Origin: Helianthus annuus
Taxonomy: Eukaryota > Streptophyta > Magnoliopsida > Asterales > Asteraceae
DNA length: 64,000 nucleotides
NCBI RefSeq assembly: GCF_002127325.2
Contig: NC_035443.2
Span: 25,715,050 to 25,779,049 of the forward strand
Direction: 5' to 3'
Under the pieces are notes generated by a model. That model had not been told where the DNA came from. It saw only the letters and a list, made by a program, of their open reading frames with translations, and did not search any database. This document shows positions 11,156-23,208 of this stretch, in pieces. Position numbers and translations under genes: made by a program. Position 1 is the first letter of the stretch; every line of letters starts with the position of its first letter.

Positions 11156-14100
11156 ATGAGTGCAATCTTATCCTTGACTACAACCACAATCCACTTCAAA
11201 GTGATTAAAAATTCAACCAAAACCCTACTTCCATCACAGTTAACCTCTCGAATCACTATACCTAATAGCCATCAACACTCTGCTCCCTTGTTCGTCCCAG
11301 AGGTTTCAATCTATCTATATAGGAGGCTTCACTAATTTTATTTCTCTCTTGCGTTAGATTAAAGTTTTTTAATACAGAAATCAACACAAATTGCCTAATA
11401 TGCTTTGTTTATTCGATTTGCAACTCAATTTTCATCGCTTATTTATGTTTTAATGTGGAAGAATTATAGTGTGGTGTGAAAGATACCTAAGTATTTAACT
11501 GGTTTAACAATTTAACATTTATGTTAGTTTTACTTATGTTATTTAAGTAAATTAGATTAGGGTTTTCTATTCAGAAGGAGGAGATGGCTTTGCGCAGTTT
11601 GTTGCTCATTTTCCCTGGTGATTGGAATGAAAAGAAACGAAAATCTTTAATAAAAAAAAATCAAGGAATATTAGTAGAATTACAAAACTGGAAACGTGAA
11701 TTGTGATTGTTTGTTTAATAAATTCAGGTTGAAAGTGCAGTGGATACGTTGTATCCGGAATTCAGGGCCATTGATAATCTTGTGGCACGCAATACATCTA
11801 GAGTTCTCAAAGCTTTTCAGAATGCTAGAGTTGGATCTCATGTATGTCAATATTATTATTATTATCACATTTTATTATAGCTTCCTTTGAACATGTTTGC
11901 ACAATAGTTAGTTTAGCTAAAAATAGCTTATTTTTTTAACATGGAATAAATTGTTATTGCATATTTGTATATATTAGTATACTACATAATATTAAAGAAT
12001 ACATATAATCTATAATATTAATACCAATTATTATCGAGTTTCAAATAAACGAATATGATACATTCCATAAATTCAAATAAACATTCAACCAAAATCACAA
12101 AATGATATGAAAAACCCATAAGTACTAAAAATCTTCAGTCAAAAACATCAAATATTAAAAATATGGTGAAAAGTCCTAAATCCTGCAAAGATTTATTACA
12201 TGTCGGTTTGGTTCGGTTATGGTGGGTATGGAAAAAATGATAACCATAATCGACCCGCTACTTTCGGTTTTCAAAAAAAAAAAATCATTAGCCGACCCAC
12301 CGGTTTTTTAATTGGTTCGGTTTTTTTCGGTTAATTCGGTTATGGTTCGGTTAATTCGTTTTTTTTTTTTGCACACCCCTAAGTTATATCTTGCTTTCTA
12401 AAACATTTTTAATTTAATGATTATATTAATTTAGCACTTTGGTGGTTGCACTGGCTATGGACATGAAGAAGCCGGGGGTCGAGAAGCCCTTGATCAAGCT
12501 TTTGCAGAAATCTTTGGTGCCGAATCTGCAATTGTTCGCGCGCAGGTTTTATCATTTTTAGTAACTCATCTGTTTTTTTATTACCATTTTTTGTGCAAAT
12601 TCAATATACTCAACACGCTTTTAATTCAGTTCTTCTCAGGAACTCATGCTATTACCTGTGCCCTTTTTGCTTTCTTGAGGCCAGGTGATGAGGTAATTGT
12701 TCTCTCTTTTTTCATTCTTTTTTTTTTTTTTTTTCATTTTTAATGCATATTTGATTCAGAGTTGGTATATTTTGTTTGGTTACCAGCTTTTGGCGGTTGC
12801 TGGTGCTCCGTACGATACATTGGAGGAAGTTATAGGAATCAGAGATAGCAATGGATTAGGTTCGTTAAAAGATTTTGGAATCAGTTATCGAGAAGTTGCA
12901 GTAAGTCTCTTCTTATCTTTGTTTCAACGTTTATGCATATGTGACAATTTTGGCCCATTTTCTTATGAATGGGTTGATTCGCTCTTTTTGTTTTAGTTTC
13001 TAACAGGTCAAACAAGTAATATAGTTTTTATTACTTGTTTCAGCTTGCAGATGATGGAGGGCTTGATTGGGACGCTCTTGAGGTTGCTTTAAAACCTCAA
13101 ACAAAATGCGCTCTTATTCAAAGATCATGCGGGTATTCTTGGCGTAAAAGTTTAAGCGTGAACGAAATTTCTAGAGCAATACACATCATCAAGGTGGGTC
13201 AATTGTAAATTACTTTATCCTGTTCTTTTCTTCGATTTCATAATGTTTTTACTACACGTTTCCTGACAAGATTAAGTTATTGCAGTCGCAAAATCCAAAT
13301 TGTATGGTTATGGTGGATAATTGCTATGGTGAATTCACAGAAGCCATCGAACCTCCAATGGTGGTACGTTAAGTTAGCTTTCCGTTTTCTTTTATGTTTC
13401 CTTCTTAGATGAATCGTTTTTTTTTGGTGATAAGTGATAACGGATAAACAGGGTGCAGATCTTATTGCAGGAAGTTTAATTAAAAATCCCGGTGGAACAA
13501 TCGCGCCATGTGGCGGATACGTGGCGGGGAAAGAAAAATGGGTTAAAGCAGCGGCAGCCCGTCTCTCTGCACCAGGTCTCGGTGTTGACTGTGGGTCAAC
13601 TCCTGGTGATATTATGAGAACGTTCTTTCAAGGATTATATCTCTCACCTCAAATGGTTGGGGAATCCGTTAAGGTATTTCATTTGGTTTTCTTGTTTTAT
13701 GAGTCATATTAGGGGGTGTTTGGATGTGCATTTTGAAGGGGATTATGAATAATCAAATCAGATAATCACGTGTTTATGGATGTTGTTTGAAATAGTAATT
13801 ATCGATTGAGCTTTGTTTAAGTGTTTAACAATTTTTGGTAGGACTGTAAACGAATCGAATGTTCATGAACTGTTCGTGAACTTGTTCGGCGGGAAGTTCA
13901 TTTATTTAATAAATGAACTAACATGGGCGTACGTTTTGTTCGCTCATTTACGTTCGTGAATGTCCGTTTATGTTTGTTCATTTATTTACATTTGTTTATG
14001 TTTTCATTCGTTTCAGTTTAAATACATAAGTAGTTATATTTATATAAGCATTAAACATAAAAAGAACTTTCTAACTACTTATATAATTATAACTAATTGG

Positions 14101-15510
14101 TAATTGCGCTTTCTAGTAATAAATGGACTTTCCAATGGAATTTATCGTAATTAATCCCTAATTTATATACAAAATTATTTTATGTTCGTTTATGTTTAGT
14201 AGATTATGTTCATTTGTTTTGTTTATTGTTTGTTAAATTATGTTCGGTTAAGTTTGTTATTTATGTTCGTTTACGTTTGTGAACTGTTCGTTTAGCTTTT
14301 TAACGAACTAACACGAACATGCCTATTTTCTTAATAAACGAACATGAACAAAAAATGTGTTCGATTATTTGTTCGTGTTCGGTTAAAGTTAAATAAACGA
14401 ACACAAGCAAGTCTCTGTTCGTGTTTGTTCGGTTCATATACAAGCCTAATTTTTTGTAATATCTCGTGTTTTATTACAAGGGGGGTTTACTTATTGCTGA
14501 AGTTATGTCCACAAAAGGTTACAAAGTCCAGCCACTTCCTCGAGTACCGCGTCACGACATAGTACAGGTTCGCGTTGTAAAATCATAATATCACTTATAC
14601 TTTTTAGAGTGAAATGCCATTTTCGTCCCTGAGGTTTGACCAGCTTTGCGACTTTCATCCAAAGGTTTGTTTTTTAGCATCTGGATCCGAAAGATCTGAA
14701 ATCTTGCCATTTTCGTCCAGCTCATTAACTCCATCCATTTTTCTCCGTTTAGTCAGGGGTACTTCCGTCTTTTTTTGTTAACTTAGAGGGCAATTCGGTC
14801 TTTTTCATTTTATGTAAAAAGACCGAATACCCCTGATGCAAAAGACCGAATTGCCTTTTAAGTTAACAAAAAAGACGGAAATACCCCTAACTTAATGGAG
14901 GAAAATGGAGGGAGTTAACGAGTCGATGGAAACGGCAAGATTTCAAACCTTTTGGAACCAGATGCGGAAAAACAAACATTTGGACGAAAGTCGCAAAACT
15001 AGCCAAACCTTAGGGACGAAAAGGGCATTTTACTTTACTTTTTATTGTTGCAAATCTCACGCCCCCTTAATCAACTGAGCTACACGACGGGGGCACTTTT
15101 AAGGAAAAAAGAAATGAAGTATTTGTTGTGGGTTAATTTTCAGGCTGTACAACTTGGAAGCCGAGAGAAGCTTCTTGCTTTCTGTGAGGCTGTACAAAGA
15201 AGCTCACCTGTAAGCTCGTATACAAAACCGATTGCAGGTTTGACAGCTGGCTATGCATCAGAGGTGATCTTTGCAGACGGGACGTTCATAGATGGTAGCA
15301 CGAGTGAGCTCTCGTGTGACGGACCGTTAAGGGAGCCTTTCTGTGTGTTCTGTCAGGTTCTGATCCTTTTTAATACCAAAAAAAAAAAAAAAAAACCTTG
15401 GTTCTACAGTTAAGGAAATGGTGTTCATTTTCTTGAACTTTTTAATGCAGGGTGGCACTCATTGGACTCAATGGGGGCTAGTTCTGGGTGAGGTTTTAAA
15501 TTCTTTGTAG
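11156..15510 (+). CDS. PLP-dependent Met gamma-lyase-like / aluminium resistance family protein, 11 exons
   Basis: Exons: 11156-11302, 11728-11841, 12435-12545, 12630-12692, 12787-12900, 13044-13193, 13286-13363, 13452-13673, 14481-14567, 15144-15356, 15451-15510; all junctions are GT-AG, all in phase 0, giving 452 aa without a stop. The family (Pfam Met_gamma_lyase, 'aluminium resistance protein') belongs to fold-type I PLP enzymes related to cystathionine/methionine gamma-lyases; the plant substrate is not known to me. Visible landmarks: VGSHHFGGCTGYGHEE and FFSGTHAITCALFAFLRPGDE (cofactor pocket), VDNCYGEF (D244), and GSLIKNPGGTIAPCGGY, where K270 should hold PLP. The first 49 residues are rich in Ser/Thr and basic, with no acidic residue before position 49, suggesting a plastid or mitochondrial transit peptide. 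Introns 8 and 9 hold MITEs; intron 2 has degenerate GGTTCGGTT repeats. The start is the first ATG in frame; it is the least certain part of the model. Confidence 0.9.
13839..14448. mobile_element. Foldback MITE rich in TTCGTTTA motifs, intron 8
   Basis: It lies in intron 8 of the PLP-enzyme gene. The ends TAGGACTGTAAACGAATCG and (complement of the right end) TAGGCTTGTATATGAACCG are imperfect inverted repeats; flanks ATTTTTGG (13831-13838) and ATTTTTTG (14449-14456) are a probable 8-bp duplication with one mismatch. The interior repeats GTTCGTTTA/TGTTCG phrases in both directions. A hAT relationship is likely. A Harbinger-type end GGGGGTGTTTGGATG at about 13711 just upstream has no visible partner and is probably a truncated MITE. 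Confidence 0.55.
14607..15035. mobile_element. Foldback (MULE-type MITE), intron 9
   Basis: Perfect 9-bp duplication TACTTTTTA (14598-14606 and 15036-15044). Ends GAGTGAAATGCCATTTTCG and the complement AAGTAAAATGCCCTTTTCG. The two arms of about 210 bp pair almost throughout (for example TTTTTTGTTAACTT against AAGTTAACAAAAAA), so the whole element is one hairpin. It lies in intron 9 of the PLP-enzyme gene. Non-coding. Confidence 0.85.
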
Positions 15511-16189
15511 AGATCATATAAAGAAGGAGGCCAAAATGACTTAGAAATTGCTATGAATGTTGATTTTCCATATTCGACGTAGGCTACAATCTCGACGTAC
15601 GTTACAATCTAAACTTTATATGTAGGAAAATATAGATTGAATAAGACAGAGGAAAAAGAGATCAAGTGTTCATATACTTATTCTCTAGTTTTGTTCTGGT
15701 TGTAGCACTTCGATTTGATTTTTTTGAAATTAAGAATATGTGTTGATCATTGTTTAGCTACAATTTTCTGGTTAAAAACAGCATGAAAAGCTAAAGTTTT
15801 GTGATTTCGGTTATGTTATGTTATTTTTTTATTATTAAGACACTCGATATTCATTTGGCACAGTTTCTACTGTCGTCTTCAAAACTTTCATACGCATTCA
15901 CACATCAAACAAAATATGAAGTTTGATTTTAATAATCCTAACTTTAACATATTGATCGACAATAGTCTCAACTAAGGAAATATAAATCCAGCTAGTCTGA
16001 AGCTTTCCCAAAAATATCAAAATTAAAATGATATTTTTTACTTGTTGAAAACATACATCATCTGACAAGATAACACAAAAGCATAGCCACACTCCATGGC
16101 TTCAAGATGTATTTTTATTGATTTGATTTTAGTTTAATGTATTTTTATTGATTTGATTTTAGTTTTTTATTTGTTTATTAAGCTTACTA
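15511..16189 (+). other. 3' untranslated and intergenic sequence
   Basis: After the stop at 15510 the sequence is A+T-rich and probably 3'-UTR to about 15800. Positions 15915-15960 resemble one end of the MITE at 548-849. Direct copies of ATGTATTTTTATTGATTTGATTTTAG stand side by side at about 16108-16163. No gene is seen. Confidence 0.4.
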
Positions 16190-16705
16190 TTATTAAGCTC
16201 CTGCGTTGCAGCGGTTGTCATAAAACTGTGTTAAGTAGTAGCAATACTATACTATTGTCAGCGACCACCAACACTGGAACAGCTCGTAAAAACAAAATAA
16301 ATAAAAACGGGAAAAAAATAACGCCAAACAAAAAGCAGACGTAAAATCTTTGAATCATGCACGCTCGTTGCTGAGAAATTAAACCGAAACGTAAAACATA
16401 GAAAAAAATAACTAAGTCCATCCGAGACCCGCGTGTTGGACGAACTTGTCAAACGCAGAAAAAGAGATGTGACGCGACGGGCCAGTCAAACGGGAAAAAA
16501 TATACGAAAAAAATGTTGAACCCCACACGCACGTTGCGATGCGTTAACTCACAAAATTTAGAACGAAATGAAAAACTTAGGAAAGATGAAAAGTAATAGT
16601 GGACCAAAATTGAAAATAAAAAAGAGTTGGGATTAAATTGCAAAAAAATGAAAAACTTTAGGTTAAAAGTAAAAAAAAAAAAAACAAAGGATCTAAGTTG
16701 CAAAC
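16190..16705 (-). repeat. Helitron-like repeat, inverted copy of 1400-1930
   Basis: On the minus strand this segment carries the same series of phrases as 1400-1930: pyrimidine-rich repeats, TTTCGTTCTAAATTTTG, and CGCAACGTGCGTGTG-like motifs. It is therefore a second, oppositely oriented member of the same family. Its ends are not defined. Open frames on either strand follow the T-rich repeats and are not genes. Confidence 0.5.
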
Positions 16706-17059
16706 TTGAAGTTATTTATTAATTTTAGATAAAGATAAGGATAAAAATAAGTGATATCTATATATTGGTTATTAATTAATATTAATATCAAAAGAAATTT
16801 ATTAAACAAATCTAAATAAAATTTATGAGTTGAAGGAGAGAATGACATGTGACATTATTTGGAGTCTTTTATTATAAGTTAGATTAGATAAGAAAATAAG
16901 ACATTATTTGGAGTCTTTTATTATAAGTTTGATAAGAAAATAACATTTGTATTTTGTTTACAATTAATTAATTTACGTAAATAACTTTGTATATATTACT
17001 TTAGTTGATTTAATAATACCTTAATCCCACCAACAAACAAATTGTTCTATATTTTATAT
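16706..17059. other. A+T-rich spacer with short direct repeat
   Basis: A segment GACATTATTTGGAGTCTTTT followed by ATTATAAGTT occurs twice (about 16851 and 16901), a tandem duplication of roughly 50 bp. Nothing else is recognisable. Confidence 0.4.
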
Positions 17060-17240
17060 TTATTTTTAGAGTAAATTACTGTTTTGGCTCTTTTGGTTTA
17101 GCCACTTTAACTATTTCAGCCTAAAATAGAATCTTTTAACATATCAGACTTTGAGGTTGCATTTTATAACAATTTTGGCTCATGACGCTAACTTTATTAC
17201 TTTTTTGCAGTTAAGTGTAAAGGTAATTAGGTTATTATAT

Positions 17241-18637
17241 CAGTGGCGGACCCAGAAAATTTTTCATGGGGGTGCGGAATATTTTCAAAGATTTTATGCC
17301 CCTAGCTGTATAAAAATATCAGTTTATAGCGGCCGGGTCGGATCATGTAAGACAAAAGAACATCAAACTAAAATTTATAAATCATCAAAAACACGTCAAA
17401 CATCATTACAAATTACAAACGTATTTAAAATTGTGCCCTACACATTTTTTTTTTTGAAATATATCCAAAATATCATCTAAAGATGCTAAACACGCCAAAA
17501 GTTCATTACATTCTTACTCATTGTTCCTAACACATATAATTTGCTCCATAAGTTCATAAAACAACATTAAACACTTAAACAAAATAAACAATCATGTTCA
17601 ACCATAGCCCATAACTTTCAATTATATTTTTAAACATTCAAGCCCTAATATTAAATGTTGATTACTTATAACTAGGTAGAGGATCCTGTAAAAAGTGCTC
17701 AAAGTGTGAGAAGTGTATTATAACACTATATAACACCATATAAACACCGTATAACAATATGTAACACCATATAATACCATATAACACTTTGTAACACTAT
17801 ATATCATTATATAACAAATATAACACTATAGGTTGTCTGATAGCATGTCTATGATAGATGTATAGTGTTATATTTGTTATATAGTGATATATAGTGTTAC
17901 ATTGTGTTATATGGTATTATATGGTATTACATATTGTTATACAGTGTTTATATGGTGTTATATAGTATTATATATAGTGTTATAATACACTTCTCACACT
18001 TTAGGCCCTTTTTACACTATCCTTACCCACTTGTAACTAATCATTTAAACAAACAAAGCTATAAATAAAACAATAAAATCATTTAACTACAAGTCTATAA
18101 CAACAAAAAAAAAAAAAAATCAAAAAAAATATTAAAAGATTAAACCCTTACACATTTATATTTTCTCCTAATCATCATATAAAACAAAATAAATAAATAA
18201 ACCATACTAGTTCTATATTGGAATTCTGACGTAATATGGGTCGGTCCAATCGGAATTTTGGTTTTTCCGGTAAAAAAAGTCACCAGGTCGTGAGCAGTGA
18301 CGTCAAGTCGCTGGGAGTTTTTTTGGGGGCGGCATTTGGAAATGGAATGTGTGGATCGGTTTGGTTTATTTTATTTAGTTCAAATTTCTTTAGGTTCGGT
18401 TTGGGCTTGTGTTAATAAAAATTGATTGTAGATTGGGCTTTAATTGGATTAAATAGTTAAGTGAATAAGTGGTTAATAATTATTTTTTTTCTAAGTGAGG
18501 CGGTTGAAAATTTTCAAGGGGTGCGGGTGAAAAATTCCAAGGGGTGCGGTCGGAATTTCCGACAAAAAATAACACTAAAAATATTTTTTTCATGGGGTGC
18601 GCCCGCCCACCCTTAAGCCAAGGTGGGTACGCCCCTG
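17241..18637. mobile_element. hAT-type non-autonomous element (1.4 kb)
   Basis: Perfect 8-bp duplication TATTATAT (17233-17240 and 18638-18645). Ends CAGTGGCGGACCCAG and CAGGGGCGTACCCAC are inverted repeats of hAT type. Sub-terminal GGGTGCGG phrases recur near both ends. The interior holds the long inverted repeat at 17680-18023 and no transposase frame. Confidence 0.85.
17680..18023. repeat. Near-perfect long inverted repeat (hairpin MITE)
   Basis: Two arms of about 150-160 bp, from 17680 and ending at 18023, are near-perfect complements around a loop of about 30 bp (GTTGTCTGATAGCATGTC region). Both arms are built from short TATAACACTATATAAC-like units and end in the AGTGTGAGAAGTGTATTAT block. 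It lies inside the hAT element and probably inserted there as a separate MITE; no clear target duplication was found. Confidence 0.7.
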
Positions 18638-19139
18638 TATTATATACCTTGAGGGTTGTTTTTTATAATTAAAAAGTTCTTTTAATATATAAGAGATTAT
18701 TAATGCAATTACTCAATTTTTTTTTATTATTTCGTTATTCTTACAATTATTATTTAACAAAGTACGTTTTAAATATACAAACAAATATGTATTTTCATTA
18801 ACTGTTTAGTTTTATAAAAGTTGTTTCAAATAATAATTTGTTATTTTACATTTTGTTTAAACCCTGTATCGTTTTTAAAATTCTTCCTTTTTAAACCGAT
18901 TGTTTTTTAATCATTCTTTTTAAAGTTTTTTAAACACTTATTTTATACCATTCTTTTTAAAATCATTTATTTTTAAACATTTTAAACTATTCACTTTTTT
19001 AAGTCGTTCATTTTTTAAATTGTAAAAAACAACATATATAAAAAACAAAAGAAATGTAAGATTTGAAAAAAAGAAACATTCTAGTAAACAGTTTGCAAAA
19101 GATCGTTCATTTTTCATACTTTTTTAGAAGAGTAAATTA

Positions 19140-20835
19140 CAAGTTTTGTCATTTATGTTTATATCAAATTTCAGGCGCTGTCCTTTAAGCCAAAAGTTGA
19201 CAGGCAGTGTCCTTTACCTTTCAAAATCTTGCACGTTTTGTCCTTTAAGCCAAACTCAGTCAGATTTTTTGGTTAAGTATGGTCATGTGCCTTGCACATG
19301 AGGGCATACTTGTCATTTCACCTTCACAGGGGTTATTTTGTAAACACTTATTATTGAGGGACTATATCTACAAAGGGGTTATTTTGTAAACACTTATTAT
19401 TGAGAGACTATGTCTAAAACTGAAAAATATATATAAAAAAAATAATTCTAAACTCTCTCTTTCTCTGTAATCTAAGACCACCACAACCCAATCTCTCTCA
19501 GCCCACCATTCCACCACCACCACCACCACCTCCAAACCAACAACTCGTCATCTACAACCACCATCACCACATTCTCTAAATCAACTACCCTACCTAAAAA
19601 CCCCCCAAAACAATTGCGAGATATGACCAATTTTAATCAACTGAAATGGAATGGAAAGGTTTTAAAAATAAAATGATGAATGTAAAACAACACATAACCT
19701 GTAAGTGCAAGCAATTAGGTTATTTTGCTCCTTAATAATCACATATGAGTTCATACCAAACACCCATATTGGTGCAACCGTATTATCAGATTCAACATGT
19801 TACTAAAGAAATGGATTATTATTGAATATATAGGTAATGGAAAATACATAAAACAGGGGATAACAGAGTACACAGCCAGAACATAAATGATAACATTATT
19901 ATTGGTTATCTTCAGTCATACCATTAAACCAAACACAAACAAAAACAAACACCCACAACGAAAAATCAAAAACTTGAACAACACCCACTTGAACAAACAA
20001 AAACACAAAATCCTACAACGAAAAATCAAAACTTGAACAACACCCACTTCAATTTCTCATCAATTTAACCAAAATTCAAGGGAAATATGAAAAATAAACC
20101 CAAGAACGTAACCGGTTGTTTCAGAAACCGTAACCGGTCATCATCACTCTCTCCAAACAACATAACCAGTTGTTTCAGAAACCGTAATCGGCGAATAACC
20201 TCTTGTTTCGGTAATTTCAATGAATCTATTTTCTGTTCATCGGTTATCAGAGCTTTTGAAGACGAAACAGCAGATTCAGGTTTTGATTTTGATGAATCGA
20301 TGTATGAGTTAGGGTTTCATATGTTCGGATCTAACGGATTTGAGTCGTTTGGATTTGATTTTGACGGAGGCGTTTGGCTTCTGCCTCTCGTTTTTCTTCT
20401 TCCCGAAGCTTTTGGATTCGTTTGAAGACTTTTCGGCCGCCGGTTTCCTCCGAGAGTGCTTGCCTTTTCTTTAGAAGCTCTTGTTTTATGAGATCCATGG
20501 CGGTTCAGGGTTGAATCTAGGGTTTGTGAAGTTGTTGTTAGGGTTCAGATTAATGAGTGAAGCAGGTGGTTTTAATTTTGGGATATAAATGGGGAATAAA
20601 TGACTTGAGAGGGAATGACCATTTTACCCTCATGTGCCTTGCATATGACATATTTTAACTAATATTTCTAACCAGGTTTGGCCTAAAGGACAAAACGTGC
20701 AAGATTTTAAAAAGTAAACATAAAGACAGCACCTGAAATTTTGGGAAATATTTTAACTAATATTTCAACTTTTGGCTTAAAGGACAGCACCTGAAATTTG
20801 ATGTAAACATAAAGGACAAAACTTGTAATTTACTC
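19140..20835. mobile_element. Nested foldback (MULE-type) element with captured host DNA
   Basis: Perfect 9-bp duplication TTTTTAGAA (19131-19139 and 20836-20844). Inverted ends GAGTAAATTACAAGTTTTGT share the first eleven bases with the surrounding element. The arms of about 120-250 bp contain GTCCTTTAAGCCAAA phrases. The centre (about 19440-20600) is not repetitive: it holds CACCAC-rich sequence and a piece of gene-like DNA on the minus strand (see 20331-20498). This layout is that of a Pack-MULE, a Mutator-type element carrying a host gene fragment. Confidence 0.8.
20331..20498 (-). pseudogene. Captured gene fragment resembling N-terminus of splicing factor Prp18
   Basis: On the minus strand an ATG at 20498 opens a 55-aa frame, MDLIKQELLKKRQALSEETG..., followed by FKR-IQKLREEEKREAEAK and a stop. 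A start of the form MD(L/I)(L/I)K-E-L-KKRQ, then a basic FKR and a charged LREEE helix, is what I know from the N-terminal end of pre-mRNA-splicing factor 18 (Prp18). Upstream, on the same strand, are CCCTAA motifs and a TATA-like ATTTATATCCC at about 20580, so promoter, leader and first codons may have been captured together. The rest of Prp18 is absent. The long plus-strand frame here (20087-20425) is antisense to this. Identity is from memory of the family. Confidence 0.45.
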
Positions 20836-21752
20836 TTTTTAGAATGGTTTATTTCTTTCTCAAATCTTCCATTTCTTTGGATCGTTTGTTTATTCAAAAT
20901 TCTTTATTTTTTAACCTTTCGTTTATTAAATTCGTGGGTTTTTTAGTTCCTTACACTTGTTAACTTATTTTTTTATGGTTTTGTTTTTTTATAAACGTCA
21001 TTTTTTAATCTTTGTTTCTAAAACCACTTGTTCGTTTAAAATCGATCGTTTTTAAATTCCTTCTATTTTTGAAATTGTTCATTTTTTGAAGTTCTTTTTC
21101 CCTAACATCTATAAGTAAACTGAATACAAAGTTTAAAAAATGAACGATTTAAAAAATGGTTCTAAAAGGAACGGTTTTAAAAATTAACGACTTAAAATAA
21201 CGAATTGTTTAAAAAAGTTAAAAATGAATTAAAAAGAACGGTATAACATGAATCGTTTAAAAAAACTTTAGAAGACAAACAACTTTAAAAAGAATGATTT
21301 TAATAAACAAGCGGTTTAAAAATGAATAATTTTAAAAACGATACACGATTAAAAAAAGGGTTGAAAAACAAATGATTTTAAAAAAGACGTTTATAAAAAA
21401 CAAACGCTTAATGAAGATACATTACTTATTTGTACATATAAAACATATTTTGTTAAATAATAATTGTTAAATTAACGAAACAAAAAAAAACTTTAGTAAT
21501 TGCATTAATAATCTCTTAAATATTAAAAGAACTTTGTAATTATCAAAAACAATCCCTAAGGTATATAATTACCTAATTACCCGTACACTTAACTGCAAAA
21601 AAAAATAAATAAATAAATAAATAACAAAGTTAGTGTCAGGGGCCAAAACAGTTATAAAATGCAACCTCGGGGTCTGATATGTTAAAAGATTCCCTTTTGG
21701 GCTGAAATGGTTAAACTGGCTAAACTACAGGGGCCAAAACAGTAATTTACTC

Positions 21753-22175
21753 TTATTTTTATAATATTTACGTCGTCATCCGGTTCTTAGGTGGATTGTT
21801 AAACAAAAAACCAAAAATATTTTTAGTAACTTGACTCTAGCGGGGAGAGGGGATTTGTGTGACCCCCCGGGTTAAAAACCCTCTCGATAGATATTCGAAA
21901 GCCAAAAAATAATTACTAGGATGAATAAGGTTATGTTTAATCTATAAGGTGAGAATCTACCAGGAAGTTTGTTTTAGCAGGAAGGTTGGAAAGAAATTAT
22001 ATCTAGTAGATTTAAAATAGATGGTTAAATTTAAATAGGTGAAATTGAAAACAAAATTCGTCTAAATTTCTTTAGACCATCCACAATAGATTAGTTTTTA
22101 GGTGTTTTTATAGAGAGAGAAGGTGATGTGGAGGAGTGAGGTGATGATAATGAGGAAAGAGAATGCGAATGTGAA
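21753..22175. other. Spacer without recognisable gene
   Basis: After the target duplication the sequence is ordinary A+T-rich intergenic DNA. No open frame, RNA gene or clear repeat boundary is visible before the Helitron end at 22176. Confidence 0.35.
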
Positions 22176-23208
22176 TCTTTACTATATAACAAAAGAAACC
22201 ACTTTAGGACACTTGTCATCATATTAGGGCATCTCTTATAGATAATTATTATTTTAGTTTAATCTCATCTAATTAATTATAGATAACCCTCTTACTAAAT
22301 ATTTTTTAGTTTAATATCTTATGGATAATTATTATTTAGTTTAATCTTCTTCTTATTTATAATATTATTTATTTGAATTAATTATTACTTTTATATTTAT
22401 CTATTTACTTCAAATTCAAACTTAATTATCTAATTTGATATTAACTATAAATTTGAACATTTTGTTTAGCTTGGCATCAAATAGATTTTACGAAACTTAA
22501 AATAAAATTAACTAATATTATATATCATTTATACATTTACCGAGTTTTAAATAAAGGTTTAAAATTATTGAGACTTCGTTAACAAATTTTGCAACACTAG
22601 AATAATATATTTTTATCACGAAAACCAAACTTTGTGTTAATATATTAAATATTTTTATTTTCACTATACAAAATTACATTTACTCGACCCATGTAATACA
22701 TGAGGTTTTTTAAGATATAACTTTTTATTATTTGATGTATAAAATTAGATTTATTCAATTCATACAATATAGGGGTTTTTTAAGGATATATATATTTTTT
22801 TTATTATTTAGTACAGAAAATTACTTTTATTCAAACCGTGTAATACACATATTTTTAAAAATGTATTTTTTTGTTATTTGGTATATAAAATTACATTTAT
22901 TCAATGTGTGCAATAAATGAGGTTTTTAAAGATATATTGTTTTATTATTTAGTATATAAAATTTATTTATTCAACCCGTGTAATACACGTGGTTTTAAAG
23001 ATATAACTTTTTTATTTCGTATATAAAAATACATTTATTCAACCCGTACAATATTGTTCTTATAGATATACTTTTTATTATTTAATAAATAAAATTATAT
23101 TTATTTAACCCGTGCAATAAATGCGGTTTTTAAAGATAATATTGTGTTATTATTTAGTATATAAAATTTAGTTATTCAACCCGTGTAATACACAGGGTTA
23201 TAACCTAG
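22176..23208 (+). mobile_element. Helitron, non-autonomous, complete ends
   Basis: The 5' end is TCTTTACTATATAACAAAAG, preceded by A; the 3' end is a hairpin CCCGTGTAATACACAGGG, a ten-base spacer and CTAG (23205-23208), followed by T. Insertion between A and T without target duplication is the Helitron rule. No Rep/helicase frame is present. The 3' half (22680-23200) is a tandem array in which each unit carries a version of the terminal hairpin. Confidence 0.8.
22680..23200 (+). repeat. Tandem repeats (about 65-76 bp units) of the Helitron 3' end
   Basis: Eight diverged units each contain a TATAAAATT-AcATTTATTCAACCCGTGTAATACA-type core. The hairpin-like cores start near 22685, 22757, 22833, 22902, 22975, 23040, 23107 and 23178. 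The last unit is the functional-looking terminus ending in CTAG. Several inner units have lost the exact palindrome. Confidence 0.75.

Larger units (their letters stand above)
17069..21752. mobile_element. Long foldback (MULE-type) element, 4.7 kb with nested inserts
   Basis: Perfect 9-bp duplication TTATTTTTA (17060-17068 and 21753-21761). The ends GAGTAAATTACTGTTTTGGC are inverted repeats, and pairing continues: the arm 17069-17240 matches 21560-21752, then 18646-19130 matches 20845-21560, with many AAAACGATTTAAAAA-type phrases. It contains a hAT in the left arm (17241-18637) and a second foldback of the same terminal type at the centre (19140-20835). Without the inserts it is about 1.6 kb. 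No transposase is encoded. Confidence 0.85.

Noticed and set aside
20087..20425. 112-aa plus-strand frame as a host gene
   Set aside because: It is antisense to the Prp18-like fragment, has a biased composition and lies within a mobile element.
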